38,615 bases of DNA from Nitrospinota bacterium. GTDB lineage: Bacteria > Nitrospinota_A > UBA7883 > JACRGQ01. A model generated the notes under the pieces. That model was not told the DNA's origin and made no database searches. It saw nothing but the letters and a program-made list of their open reading frames with translations. This document shows positions 1-7,041 of this stretch, piece after piece. Both the position numbers and the translations under genes were made by a program. Every line of letters starts with the position of its first letter. Position 1 is the stretch's first letter. The stretch is from positions 1 to 38,615 of the forward strand of contig JACQEX010000003.1 of assembly GCA_016200345.1 (NCBI GenBank), written 5' to 3'.

Positions 1-47
1 GGCTGATTTTCTACCACCTCAGCCGTACCGTCTTTTTTCTCGTCCAT
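1..47 (-). CDS. 5' fragment of a protein running off the left edge
   Basis: An ATG on the minus strand at base 47 opens a frame that reads MDEKKDGTAEVVENQ and leaves the window. A G-rich stretch (GGGGGCG) lies about 11 nt upstream and could act as a weak ribosome-binding site. Only 15 codons are visible, so no function can be given. The AT-rich bases 48-214 carry no gene. Confidence 0.35.
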   Translation of the reverse strand, partial: MDEKKDGTAEVVENQ

Positions 48-214
48 TTATTTGACGCCCCCAACCACTAAATTACGCTTAATTTTAACCTAATTATGTG
101 TAACTGTTTTTAAAGTCTTAAACAATTCAAACAAATAAGTTTCGGGAATTTTATCCTAATTTTGGGCGAACGTCAATAAATTAACGATAAAAACTTGTAT
201 TATGGGGAAAGGGG

Positions 215-583
215 CTATTGGGAGAAGAGGTCGAGGACTGATTCGAGCGCCGTGATTTTTTCCTTGGACTGCCTGTCGTAAATTTCCTTAAGTTTTCTGA
301 CCGAGTTTACAAACGCGATTCTTGCGCCGGCCTCTTTCAACGAACGGGCCTCGAACCGTATGTTTGCGAGGTTCCCCTCGATCGTCGGCACCCGCCCGGT
401 CAACAGCCAGTCAATGGAACAGCCGGTGCCGGCCTGGATTTTAACCAGGTTTTCGGCGGTGGGCATCCCCCCTTTTTGCCAGTAATACTGGAAAAGCCCC
501 TTTTCGACGCCAATTTTCTTGGCGAATGTGTAGGGACGCGTCCCGTCCATCAAAACCTGCAATCTCTGCCTAAACGTCCGCAT
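215..583 (-). CDS. Phage CI-type HTH transcriptional repressor
   Basis: A 122-residue protein whose N-terminal half is an XRE/CI-repressor helix-turn-helix: FAKKIGVEKGLFQYYW resembles the recognition helices, and CSIDWLLTG is the usual end of this domain. The C-terminal half (about residues 75-122) is helical and charged and may mediate dimerisation; no LexA-type peptidase domain is present. Known CI-like proteins bind operator DNA as dimers. It is transcribed divergently from a second HTH gene across a 214-bp shared upstream region, the arrangement of a prophage-type switch, but no other phage genes are visible. The ATG at 583 is kept because the HTH begins within the first 20 residues. Target genes unknown. 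Confidence 0.8.
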   Translation of the reverse strand: MRTFRQRLQVLMDGTRPYTFAKKIGVEKGLFQYYWQKGGMPTAENLVKIQAGTGCSIDWLLTGRVPTIEGNLANIRFEARSLKEAGARIAFVNSVRKLKEIYDRQSKEKITALESVLDLFSQ

Positions 584-603
584 ATATCAAAACTCTCAAA
601 AAA

Positions 604-633
604 ATGATATTCTTCTTCGTATAAAATGTGCAA
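604..633 (-). promoter_or_regulatory. Possible sigma-70 promoter for the upstream HTH repressor
   Basis: On the minus strand TTGCAC (628-633) and TATCAT (604-609) are separated by 18 nt. Transcription would start about 15 nt before the ATG at 583. The match is moderate. Confidence 0.4.
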
Positions 634-797
634 CTTTACAAATGTCTCGGCTTCCGACCCGACGTACGCCGCAGTCCGGACTAATGACCTCGTGTCCATT
701 TTTTCGCGCCACGCCGAAACACTTAAACGCATTTTAAATGACCATAAGGTGTTTTGTCAACCGGTAAGTAAGAAATTTCAAATTGGGGAAAACCGCG

Positions 798-1463
798 ATG
801 GCCGGCCTTAAATCTTTTCAAGAGAGGCTTGAACTCCTGATTGAAAACCTTGCCGGGGGAAGGGAAAATCGGCTGGCGGAGCTTTTGGGCATCAAGCCGG
901 AGAACGTGAACAAGTGGACGAACAGGGGAAGCCTCCCCTCCTCCGAGCAACTTGAAAACATCGCCTCTAAATTAAAAATAAACATCCATTGGTTGCTGAC
1001 CGGCGAGGGGGAGATGACCGCGCCCAAAACACGGCCCGTCGGAAAAAAGGGGGCGGCCGACAAGGGGGCAAAAAGCAAAAAGACATACTGGGGCGACGTC
1101 GAGGTCTCGCTTGCCGAGGCGGGTGAACGATTGAGGGAAATACGCGGAAGCCTTTCGCTTAAACAGGCGTCCGAGATGTCCGGCGCAGGAAAAACGGCGG
1201 TAAAGAACAGCGAGGACGGACTGCAGGCGCCCGACATACAGCATCTGTACTGGGCCGCCGGATACGGCCACACAAACGCCACGTGGATTATGACCGGCGA
1301 AAACCCGGCCTCCGAACGACAGGCGGGGGAGGAAAATCGGCGCTACGGACAGCCGATTACGCCCGAGGAGCGCGAGGTGCTGGAAATGTTCCGCAACGCC
1401 CCGAAGGAGGCCCAGGAGTCCGTAAGGGCGATACTAAAAATCTACCGCGACGTAAAAAGATAA
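798..1463 (+). CDS. Protein with two XRE/CI-type HTH domains
   Basis: A 221-residue protein from the ATG at 798, chosen over the TTG at 783 because GGGGAA lies 7 nt upstream of the ATG. It holds two helix-turn-helix units. The first (about residues 5-75) ends in INIHWLLTGEGE. The second (about 100-170) ends in NATWIMTGENP, so both close with the same W-[LI]-[LM]-T-G-E signature, and the minus-strand neighbour at 215-583 has it too. A Lys/Ala-rich linker separates them. The C-terminal helix (PEEREVLEMFRNAPKEAQESVRAIL) resembles dimerisation helices of phage-repressor-like proteins. Known family role: transcriptional repression. The duplicated HTH suggests tandem binding to an extended operator, possibly in the 584-797 gap (inference). 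Confidence 0.75.
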   Translation: MAGLKSFQERLELLIENLAGGRENRLAELLGIKPENVNKWTNRGSLPSSEQLENIASKLKINIHWLLTGEGEMTAPKTRPVGKKGAADKGAKSKKTYWGDVEVSLAEAGERLREIRGSLSLKQASEMSGAGKTAVKNSEDGLQAPDIQHLYWAAGYGHTNATWIMTGENPASERQAGEENRRYGQPITPEEREVLEMFRNAPKEAQESVRAILKIYRDVKR

Positions 1464-1470
1464 ATAAGAA

Positions 1471-1534
1471 ACCACGAAAAACACGAAAAGGCGCGAAAGA
1501 TTAAACTCATATTTACCAGTTTTTTCGTGTTTTT
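1471..1534. repeat. CACGAAA-type repeat with inverted copy
   Basis: Three CACGAAA/GCGAAA units follow the HTH gene stop. A 13-bp arm AAAAACACGAAAA (1477-1489) is matched by its inverse at 1522-1534. The structure could act as a transcript end. Related copies lie at 6588, 6844 and 28844-28948. Confidence 0.6.
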
Positions 1535-1590
1535 ATGGCCACGATTTCCTGCCGTGGCGTCTTCGACTTTACGCCCACCGCGGCCTGTTT

Positions 1591-1818
1591 CTAACCGCGT
1601 CGTAGGCCGACAACATTTATCAAGTCGGCGTCAACACGGACTATAAACCTGGAGAGGTCTAGGTGCGACTCCACGCCGCCTTCAACGTTCTCCATTTCCT
1701 CGGCGTCGCCGGATGCTATCCATGCGCCGACAAGAACGAACAGGGCAAACAGGAGGATAAACAGCGCCATTTTTCCGATGCTACGCGCCTTGGGGAATTT
1801 TGAATTATCCGCGGACAT
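1591..1818 (-). CDS. Small single-pass membrane protein, unknown function
   Basis: A 75-residue protein with one strong hydrophobic helix (about residues 17-37, MALFILLFALFVLVGAWIA), a short basic N-terminus and an acidic C-terminal part, suggesting an N-in orientation. AGGAG sits 7 nt before the ATG, which makes the gene believable despite its size. It starts 14 nt after the stop of another small membrane protein gene on the same strand, so the two probably form one transcript. No family recognised. It may help form an envelope complex with its neighbour (inference only). Confidence 0.5.
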   Translation of the reverse strand: MSADNSKFPKARSIGKMALFILLFALFVLVGAWIASGDAEEMENVEGGVESHLDLSRFIVRVDADLINVVGLRRG

Positions 1819-1832
1819 TGATCACTCCTAGC

Positions 1833-2027
1833 CTAATTGTTGACGCCATGAAAAAAGACCCGACCGCCGTTTTGGTTGTTCGTGGTTAAAGACTCCATCT
1901 GCCGTTTCTCGACGGCCTCTTTGCGGATGGAAAGACCCGCGGGAACGATGGAAAGAAGAAAAACGCAGAGAACGAAGAACAACGCCCTTGCAAAAACGCC
2001 TTCCGACAATTCTTTAATAGACCTCAT
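1833..2027 (-). CDS. Small membrane-anchored protein, unknown function
   Basis: A 64-residue protein from the ATG at 2027, which has GGGAGG about 7 nt upstream; the longer ORF starting at 2066 lacks such a site. One hydrophobic helix (ALFFVLCVFLLSIVPAGLSI) spans about residues 14-35, followed by a polar tail ending in GGRVFFHGVNN. It is the first gene of a two-gene small-protein unit with the 75-residue membrane protein downstream. No homologous family recognised. Confidence 0.5.
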   Translation of the reverse strand: MRSIKELSEGVFARALFFVLCVFLLSIVPAGLSIRKEAVEKRQMESLTTNNQNGGRVFFHGVNN

Positions 2028-2275
2028 CCGACGTCCTCCCTGATAAATGCTTATTTCCGACACCAAACTTGTTCCGAACTCCGAATTCGGATAGGAGCAA
2101 ATTCAATGCCACAAGAAAAAAATTGGGTTCGACCGTCTCCATGAAAGCGGAGAGACTCTTTGTTTTCAGCTAGTTGCGAGGAGGCGTTGGCTTTTGGGGC
2201 TGATTTTTAAATTTGAAAAATGCTAAATAAAAACGGGAAAACTCCAAATTTTGTAGCCCTGATTTGGTTGTCTTG

Positions 2276-3070
2276 TTACCCGAAAAACTTCAATACCAAG
2301 CCGACCAATCCAACCGTTATCAAGGCCGGAACCGCGATTTCCCCTTTTACCAAGCCTAGTTTTAATAGGTGGATTACGAACTCCACGTCCTGTTTTAGGG
2401 ACATCTTGCTTTGCCCGGCTGTTCTTTCGATGAACACGTAGCCGACCTCGACGGTTTTATTAAATTTGCCGCGCACCAGCACTTCCAAAAATATTTTAAA
2501 TCCGCGCGGGGAAAGTTTGGAGAGGTCCACCTTGTCCCCCTTGAACAAAAAGGCCCCCGTTGTCGTGTCGCCGATTCCGCGCAGGGAAACGGGAAGGCAA
2601 ACTTTGGCGATTATGTTCGCCACGTTTGAGATGACCACGCGGTGAAACGCCCAGTCACTCGTGCCGCCCCCCGCGACCTTCCGGCTGGCAACCGCCATGT
2701 CGGCGTCCTTTTCCACCGCTGACTTATATAGGCGTAAAATCACGTCGGGCGGATGCTGGAGGTCCGCGTCCATCGCCGCCAAAAACCTCCCCCCGGCGAT
2801 TTCCCAGCCGCGCACGACGGCGGTGGCTAGCCCGCGCTCGTTTTTTCTAACAAGAACCTTGAGGTTTGGGTAGGCGGGCCTCAGCCCCTCCGCCACGTCA
2901 GCGGTGCCGTCGGGCGAATTGTCGTCCACCACTATCATTTCCAGCGTCGCGCCGGAGCCGACGAAAGTTTCGCCCACCCTGCGAACAAGCTCGGGAATGT
3001 TTTTGGCCTCGTTGTAGGCCGGGAAAACAACCGAGACATCCGGCCTTTTCGCGCCGCTATTTTGCGTCAT
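2276..3070 (-). CDS. Family 2 polyprenol-phosphate glycosyltransferase (DPM1-like)
   Basis: A 264-residue GT-A fold glycosyltransferase. Visible motifs are VVFPAYNEAKNIPELV at the N-terminus, VVDDNSPDGT (nucleotide-sugar site), MDADLQHPP (metal-binding DXD region) and the RTAGQSKMS segment typical of dolichol/polyprenol-phosphate mannose synthases. A hydrophobic stretch near the C-terminus (IAVPALITVGLVGLVLKFFG) could anchor it to the inner membrane. Family members move a sugar from a nucleotide donor to polyprenyl phosphate for cell-wall or glycolipid assembly; the sugar cannot be read from sequence. The ATG at 3070 lies inside the end of dacB (14-nt overlap), so translation is probably coupled. 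The longer ORF start is rejected because it runs further into dacB. Confidence 0.85.
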   Translation of the reverse strand: MTQNSGAKRPDVSVVFPAYNEAKNIPELVRRVGETFVGSGATLEMIVVDDNSPDGTADVAEGLRPAYPNLKVLVRKNERGLATAVVRGWEIAGGRFLAAMDADLQHPPDVILRLYKSAVEKDADMAVASRKVAGGGTSDWAFHRVVISNVANIIAKVCLPVSLRGIGDTTTGAFLFKGDKVDLSKLSPRGFKIFLEVLVRGKFNKTVEVGYVFIERTAGQSKMSLKQDVEFVIHLLKLGLVKGEIAVPALITVGLVGLVLKFFG

Positions 3071-4472
3071 GCACCCCTTCCATTTCCAAAACAAGGCGGT
3101 TTTGTATGTGGTGCTCCATGCCGTTTCTGCACGGGAGGTCGTTGAAGATAATCGAGAAGGCCATGACCTCGCCCGACTTAAGCGGATAGTAGCCGCTTAG
3201 CGAGCTTACAAAATCGAGGGTTCCGGTCTTGACCCTGACGGACGAGCCGACGTCCCTTTTTCTGGCCGAGCCGTCCTTTCCCATCACGGCGAGCGAGGAG
3301 ATGAACTCCGGCCCCCCCTCGAACTCCTTGTACATTTTTCCCAGCACGTCCACAAGAAGCGAGCAGGACACCCTGTTTGCCTTGCTAAGGCCCGAGCCGT
3401 CCGCCAGATGGAACCTGTTTGCAAACCCCCACGAGCCGAGAAGTTTTTCTACCGCCGAAAGCCCCTTGCCGACTGTGCCGGGGCTGGACACCTCCTCGGC
3501 GCCAAGGGTTTTTATAAGCTGTTCCGCCATGAAGTTGTTGCTGAATTTGTTCATGTCCGCCACCTGGTTCATAAGCGGTGCCGACGAGTGGACGAAAAGT
3601 TTTTTAAGCGGCCTTGCGGACTGCGTGTGCGTCACCGTCCCCTCCACGGTCACGCCGGCGTTTTTAAGCATCTCGTGCAGGGTCTGGCCGAAGTATTGGA
3701 CCGGATCCATGACGGCCCGGTAAAAAGTCCTTTCGCCGGTACCGGGGCGCACCCTGCCGATGACCTCCAGAATTTCGCCGCCCCCCGGCCTCGGCTTCAG
3801 CCGTATGGCGACGAACGTCCTTCCCCCGCCGCCAATCGGCGACATGTGGTTCACCACCGTAAAATAAGGGGTCTGCGGATCCGTCGCCACAACGGGGCGC
3901 GAGTTGGCGTTGTCCGGCGGGTAGACCATCACGGTTACGGTGTTGAAGTTTAGCGACAACGCCCCCTGCGGGGCCTCGTAGGATTTATGTATGGATGAGA
4001 TGCGCCACCCGATGGGGTACGGCTCCGAGTCGAAATATCCGTCGTCCATCACGAGGTTCCCCTTGATGGTTTTTATCCCGCGTTTTCGCACCTCGTTCGC
4101 GATGAGCCACATGTCCTCCGTCACCAGATGCGGATCCCCCCTGCCGCTCACCACGAGGTCGCCGTGCAACGTCTCGCCCGATTTTTCGCCGTCGTAGGAG
4201 ACGAGGGTCGGGAATTTGTACCACGGCTTGAGCCTGCTAAGCGCGGCGGCGGCGGTGATTATCTTCATGTTGGAGGCGGGCACCATCGGCTCGTCCGCGT
4301 TTCTTTGGTAATAGACCTTGTTTGATTGCATGGACTTGACCTCCACGCAGACCTTCCCCCGTTTAAGGCAGGGGTTGTTTAATATTTTGTCTATCCTGCC
4401 TTCAAAGCTCTCCGCGAAGGCGAACGACGGAAGCAAAAGCGCAAAAGCGGGGAAAAAGAGGATTTTTTTCAT
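3057..4472 (-). CDS. dacB: D-alanyl-D-alanine carboxypeptidase/endopeptidase (PBP4 family)
   Basis: A 471-residue class C low-molecular-weight penicillin-binding protein. A signal peptide (MKKILFFPAFALLLPSFAFA) sends it to the periplasm. The three active-site motifs are present: SNMK (residues 67-70, nucleophile Ser), SNN in KFSNNFMAEQL, and KTG in RVKTGTLDFVSS. The long insert between the first two motifs is typical of peptidase family S13. Known role: trimming and cross-link cleavage of peptidoglycan. The downstream glycosyltransferase overlaps its 3' end, suggesting an envelope-biogenesis pair. The length is normal for the family. Confidence 0.93.
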   Translation of the reverse strand: MKKILFFPAFALLLPSFAFAESFEGRIDKILNNPCLKRGKVCVEVKSMQSNKVYYQRNADEPMVPASNMKIITAAAALSRLKPWYKFPTLVSYDGEKSGETLHGDLVVSGRGDPHLVTEDMWLIANEVRKRGIKTIKGNLVMDDGYFDSEPYPIGWRISSIHKSYEAPQGALSLNFNTVTVMVYPPDNANSRPVVATDPQTPYFTVVNHMSPIGGGGRTFVAIRLKPRPGGGEILEVIGRVRPGTGERTFYRAVMDPVQYFGQTLHEMLKNAGVTVEGTVTHTQSARPLKKLFVHSSAPLMNQVADMNKFSNNFMAEQLIKTLGAEEVSSPGTVGKGLSAVEKLLGSWGFANRFHLADGSGLSKANRVSCSLLVDVLGKMYKEFEGGPEFISSLAVMGKDGSARKRDVGSSVRVKTGTLDFVSSLSGYYPLKSGEVMAFSIIFNDLPCRNGMEHHIQNRLVLEMEGVHDAK

Positions 4473-4508
4473 GTCTGTCTTACTTTAAACGGCGGCATTT
4501 CAATTGAA

Positions 4509-4514
4509 ATTATA
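4509..4514 (-). promoter_or_regulatory. Possible -10 box for dacB
   Basis: GGTATATAAT on the minus strand gives a perfect TATAAT 37 nt before the dacB start. No convincing -35 is seen. The same GGTATATAAT context precedes rpiB. Confidence 0.3.
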
Positions 4515-4539
4515 TACCAACGCATGACGGGGATTTGGT

Positions 4540-4574
4540 AAAAAGAAGCCGGCGACTTTAAGGGGCCGCCGGCC
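4540..4574 (-). terminator. Rho-independent terminator after rpsI
   Basis: On the minus strand GCCGGCG (4567-4573) pairs with CGCCGGC (4548-4554) around a 12-nt loop and is followed by TTCTTTT. It lies just past the rpsI stop. Confidence 0.75.
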
Positions 4575-4581
4575 ATTATTC

Positions 4582-4983
4582 TTAACGTTTGGAGAACTGG
4601 AAGCGTTTGCGCGCGCCCTTTTGTCCGTATTTCTTTCTTTCCTTGACGCGCGAGTCGCGGGTCAAAAGCCCGTTTTTCTTGAGGGATTTCCTCAACTCCG
4701 GGTTCAGGCGGATGAGCGCCCTTGCAATGCCGTGGCGCATCGCGCCGCACTGGCCGGTCTTCCCGCCCCCTTTTACGGTGGCCTTGATGTCCAGCTTTTC
4801 TCCGGTGGCGGTGACTGCCAGCGGCTGTTTTACGATCATCTCGGAGGAGAGCCTCTTAAAATAGTCGGCCAGCGGCAGGCCGTTCACGACAATTTTCCCG
4901 GTGCCCGGGGTGAGCCACACGCGTGCGGAGGAGGTTTTCCTTCGTCCGCTGGCGTAGGTTTTGTTGGAAGTCGCGGTCGCCAT
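4582..4983 (-). CDS. rpsI: 30S ribosomal protein S9
   Basis: A 133-residue protein of normal length. It starts with the [14 protein letters not shown] motif, contains the [19 protein letters not shown] core and ends in the basic QFSKR tail that reaches the P-site tRNA in the small subunit. It follows rplM by 3 nt, the usual L13-S9 operon, with GGAG about 9 nt upstream of the ATG. Transcription should come from the promoter before rplM and end at the hairpin directly downstream. Confidence 0.97.
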   Translation of the reverse strand: MATATSNKTYASGRRKTSSARVWLTPGTGKIVVNGLPLADYFKRLSSEMIVKQPLAVTATGEKLDIKATVKGGGKTGQCGAMRHGIARALIRLNPELRKSLKKNGLLTRDSRVKERKKYGQKGARKRFQFSKR

Positions 4984-4986
4984 CTT

Positions 4987-5427
4987 TTATATCTCCATCT
5001 TGTGCGCCTGCTGTGCGACGTGCGGATGCTCGCCGGCGGCGTAGACTTTAAGTTTTCTTAGGAACTGCGCCCTAAGCTTGTTTCCGGGCAACATCCCGAA
5101 AACCGCCTTCTCTATCACGCGCTCCGGGTGCTTGGCGATCATTTCGGAGGCCTTGGCGCTCCTCATGTGCCCCACATAGCCGGTGTGGTGGTAGTAGATT
5201 TTGCTGTTCAGCTTGTCGCCGGTGAACTTCACCTTGGCGGCGTTGATGACGATTACGTGGCCGCCCGTGTCAATGTGCGGGGTGTAGGTCGGCTTGTCCT
5301 TGCCGCGCAAAATGTTGGCGACCTTCACGGCGAGCTTCCCAAGGACGACGTCCGTGGCGTCGACTATGTGCCACTTTTTGTCGGCGTCGGTAAAATCTTC
5401 TTTTCTGGCAAAATATGTACTTTTCAT
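4987..5427 (-). CDS. rplM: 50S ribosomal protein L13
   Basis: A 146-residue protein from the ATG at 5427. The TTG at 5439 in the ORF track would add four residues that L13 proteins do not usually have. Diagnostic segments are WHIVDATDVVLGKLA, HVIVINAAKVKFTG and VEKAVFGMLPGNKLRAQFLRKLKVY-like (here VIEKAVFGMLPGNKLR). L13 is an early-assembly large-subunit protein. Its transcript begins about 27 nt upstream at a near-perfect sigma-70 promoter, so its short leader leaves little room for an attenuation structure. Confidence 0.96.
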   Translation of the reverse strand: MKSTYFARKEDFTDADKKWHIVDATDVVLGKLAVKVANILRGKDKPTYTPHIDTGGHVIVINAAKVKFTGDKLNSKIYYHHTGYVGHMRSAKASEMIAKHPERVIEKAVFGMLPGNKLRAQFLRKLKVYAAGEHPHVAQQAHKMEI

Positions 5428-5460
5428 TTTCCTATCCAATTAGTTTTTAAACGAACGGTG

Positions 5461-5488
5461 ATTATAGACAATTAAAACCTTTTGTCAA
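5461..5488 (-). promoter_or_regulatory. Near-consensus sigma-70 promoter for rplM-rpsI
   Basis: On the minus strand TTGACA (5483-5488) and TATAAT (5461-5466) are both perfect, with a 16-nt spacer. The predicted start lies near 5454, about 27 nt before the rplM ATG. Confidence 0.85.
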
Positions 5489-5542
5489 CCACTTTGTTGC
5501 CGCTTATTTTCCGCCCCCGTTTTCGGTAGGCACGGGCCGGTA

Positions 5543-5581
5543 GGTACAGGTTTTAACCTGTACCCTGCCGCGCAAGCGGCA
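5543..5581. repeat. Two adjacent short hairpins, the first of the GTACA...TGTAC family
   Basis: GGTACAGGTT (5543-5552) is followed after TT by AACCTGTACC (5555-5564), a nearly loopless palindrome. Next to it TGCCGC-GCAA-GCGGCA (5566-5581) forms a second hairpin with a GCAA loop. No T-tract follows, so neither looks like a terminator. The first resembles the hairpins at 6705, 6750 and 6892. Confidence 0.6.
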
Positions 5582-5618
5582 AGCCTTCCCAATTTCGCGT
5601 AGGCCCCCGCACCCCGGC

Positions 5619-5942
5619 TCAATCAACCAACATTTCTTTGACAACGGCTTTTACCCTCTCTATAGCCTCGCCGCTTATCTTGCCCGCCTTTTTAATAAGC
5701 CTGCCTCTGTCCACCGTTCGTATCTGGTCAAGAACCACCCATCCGGTTTTTCCGCCGAAGGTAAGCTTAATCCGCGAGGGGTAGTCGTGGGATACCGTTG
5801 TCATCGGGGCCACGATGACGGTTTGGATGCTCCTGTTCATTTCGTCGGGGGAGATTAGAAGGCAGGGCCGTTTCTTTTTTATCTCGTGTCCGACCGTGGG
5901 ACTAAGGTCTATAAAAAAGACCTCGTATTGCCTTATTTCCAT
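5619..5942 (-). CDS. mazF: MazF/PemK-family toxin endoribonuclease
   Basis: A 107-residue protein from the ATG at 5942; the ORF-track TTG at 5948 adds two residues. The MazF fold is recognisable from YEVFFIDLSPTVGHEIKKKRPCLLISPDEMN (substrate-contact loop with the conserved Arg) and TVIVAPMTTVSHDYPSRI (central strands with conserved Thr/Ser), plus the C-terminal VVLDQIRTVDRGRL segment. Known role: ribosome-independent cleavage of mRNA at short motifs, held in check by MazE. Its start codon overlaps the last codons of a mazE-like frame (stop at 5933), the classic order. That antitoxin has lost its normal 5' end, so the toxin may be unchecked, poorly expressed or controlled from elsewhere. Confidence 0.85.
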   Translation of the reverse strand: MEIRQYEVFFIDLSPTVGHEIKKKRPCLLISPDEMNRSIQTVIVAPMTTVSHDYPSRIKLTFGGKTGWVVLDQIRTVDRGRLIKKAGKISGEAIERVKAVVKEMLVD

Positions 5943-6154
5943 TCCCAATCGGCCAATTCCGAGTCCAAGCCCTTGTCCAACAGCTTGTCCTCTTTCCTAT
6001 CGTGCATGAGGCCAAAGGCCTTTTCCCATCCCTCCCTCGGCCTATTTTTTAACGGCCTAAGGACGATTGAATTGGCCTCCAAGGTGAGTTCCACATGGCT
6101 TTCTATCTTAGCCTGCTTTAGAATCGGGGCCGGAACCCTAATCCCTTTCGGGTA
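5933..6154 (-). pseudogene. mazE: MazE-like antitoxin frame, 5' end lost at a REP-like repeat
   Basis: This frame is absent from the ORF track because it has no usual start codon. Read from 6154 it gives YPKGIRVPAPILKQAKIE, then VELTLEANSIVLRPL, and ends SELADWEWK with TAA overlapping the mazF start. The strand pattern (IRVP...ILKQA...VEL) is that of the AbrB-type MazE DNA-binding fold followed by a toxin-binding tail. The first 8-12 residues expected for MazE are missing, and the sequence turns directly into a 22-bp inverted-repeat arm at 6156. In-frame codons upstream run to a TGA with no ATG, GTG or TTG; an internal GTG (in SHVEL) could start only a fragment. I read it as a decapitated antitoxin. 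Confidence 0.7.
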
Positions 6155-6155
6155 C

Positions 6156-6224
6156 GGGGTCAGACCTTGACATTTGATAAACTTTCAAAAAACACATGAA
6201 TGTCAAATGTCAAGGTCTGACCCC
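6156..6224. repeat. REP-like inverted repeat (22-bp perfect arms)
   Basis: GGGGTCAGACCTTGACATTT (extended by GA; 6156-6177) is repeated exactly in inverse at 6203-6224, with a 25-nt centre. A degenerate tandem of the end (CTGACCCCATTCTG) follows. From general knowledge, GGGTCAGACCTTGACATTT-type palindromes occur as dispersed repeats in environmental bacteria and are often linked to REP-associated tyrosine transposases; no transposase is present here. Confidence 0.75.
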
Positions 6225-6587
6225 CATTCTGCTGACCCCATTCTGTTTGTTTGCATAAGGAGATTGTTGGACGCGACTACCTGTGCACTTCCGCGTTCGC
6301 TCCAGCGCAAAAAACCCCAAAAATGCAAAAAATGTCAATAATGCAAAAAGCGCAAAAGCCCTCCGCCCTGATACGGGGTATAAATGATGGATGATAAATA
6401 ACAGAATTCAGAATAAAGAAGTAAGGAGACGGAAGAAAGGGGACGGTTGCCTAATTCTTAAAGGTGCTGGATCCCTCGGCAACCTTGGACGGCCTTATTT
6501 ACTCCGTCGCTCTAATTTATGCTTATTAAGTCTAAATATTCCACGGGAGCTCATGGGCCGGGATGACAATCGGGGCGGGGAAGAGGC

Positions 6588-6636
6588 AAACCACGAAAGG
6601 CGCGAAAGAACACGAAAGGGCGCCGGGGGGTTGGTG
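6588..6636. repeat. 49-bp direct repeat, copy 1 (CACGAAA type)
   Basis: Identical to 6844-6892. It begins AAACCACGAAAGGCGCGAAA and ends GGGGGGTTGGTG. The first half belongs to the CACGAAA repeat family found after several genes in this window. Confidence 0.8.
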
Positions 6637-6661
6637 AGTTCAAAGCCTCTGATTCTTACCT

Positions 6662-6676
6662 CATGCCGGAGGCATG
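6662..6676. repeat. Short hairpin CATGCC-GGA-GGCATG
   Basis: A 6-bp stem with loop GGA. Its loop and flanks resemble the GGAG loop of the hairpin at 6705, so it may be a shorter member of the same family. Confidence 0.45.
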
Positions 6677-6704
6677 GACACTTTATGCCTATTTTATGGA
6701 AAGA

Positions 6705-6726
6705 GTACATGGCGGAGGCCATGTAC
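6705..6726. repeat. GTACA...TGTAC hairpin, copy with TGGC/GCCA arms
   Basis: GTACATGGC (6705-6713), loop GGAG, GCCATGTAC (6718-6726). The 9-bp stem is perfect and is followed by CTACC. Confidence 0.65.
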
Positions 6727-6749
6727 CTACCGGGGAGGGGAAGGGGGAT

Positions 6750-6771
6750 GTACAAAGCAGAGGCTTTGTAC
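6750..6771. repeat. GTACA...TGTAC hairpin, copy with AAGC/GCTT arms
   Basis: GTACAAAGC (6750-6758), loop AGAG, GCTTTGTAC (6763-6771). The 9-bp stem is perfect and is followed by CCACC. Confidence 0.65.
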
Positions 6772-6843
6772 CCACCAGAAAAAGGAAAAAAGGCATGGAC
6801 ATATCGGTCAAACTGGACAAACTGGACAGGGAGGCGGGAAAGG

Positions 6844-6892
6844 AAACCACGAAAGGCGCGAAAGAACACGAAAGGGCGCCGGGGGGTTGGTG
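6844..6892. repeat. 49-bp direct repeat, copy 2 (CACGAAA type)
   Basis: Identical to 6588-6636, 256 bp away. The last base runs directly into the hairpin at 6892. Confidence 0.8.
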
Positions 6893-6911
6893 TACACCCT
6901 GAAGGGTGTAC
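6892..6911. repeat. GTACA...TGTAC hairpin, copy with CCC/GGG arms
   Basis: GTACACCC (6892-6899), loop TGAA, GGGTGTAC (6904-6911). The 8-bp stem is perfect and is followed by CCACC. Confidence 0.65.
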
Positions 6912-7020
6912 CCACCGGGGAAGGAGAGGGGAAAATGGCGTTTCATCTTTGCGTTGACCCAAAGTTAAACCGGTGTTGATTTTGGGCGGTGAATAAAATA
7001 GCATCGTCCATTCCAAGGTA

Positions 7021-7026
7021 TATAAT
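7021..7026 (+). promoter_or_regulatory. Possible -10 box for the rpiB operon
   Basis: GGTATATAAT gives a perfect TATAAT 15 nt before the first candidate start codon of rpiB. No clear -35 hexamer is visible at 16-18 nt. Confidence 0.4.
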
Positions 7027-7041
7027 GTAACCATTAATTTA

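Larger units (their letters stand above)
6225..7020. other. Gene-free, repeat-rich stretch
   Basis: About 0.8 kb without a believable gene. The ORF-track entries here are low-complexity Arg/Lys/Gly-rich frames in all directions with no family resemblance. The stretch holds A-rich near-repeats (TGCAAAAA units, 6300-6360), an AGAAAGGGGACGGTTGCC segment of the kind seen in dispersed repeats, a 49-bp direct repeat and four short hairpins. Confidence 0.7.

Noticed and set aside
6391-6957. 188-residue ORF in the gene-free stretch
   Set aside because: It is Arg/Lys/Gly-rich low-complexity translation of the CACGAAA repeats and hairpins, with competing ORFs in most other frames and no family resemblance.
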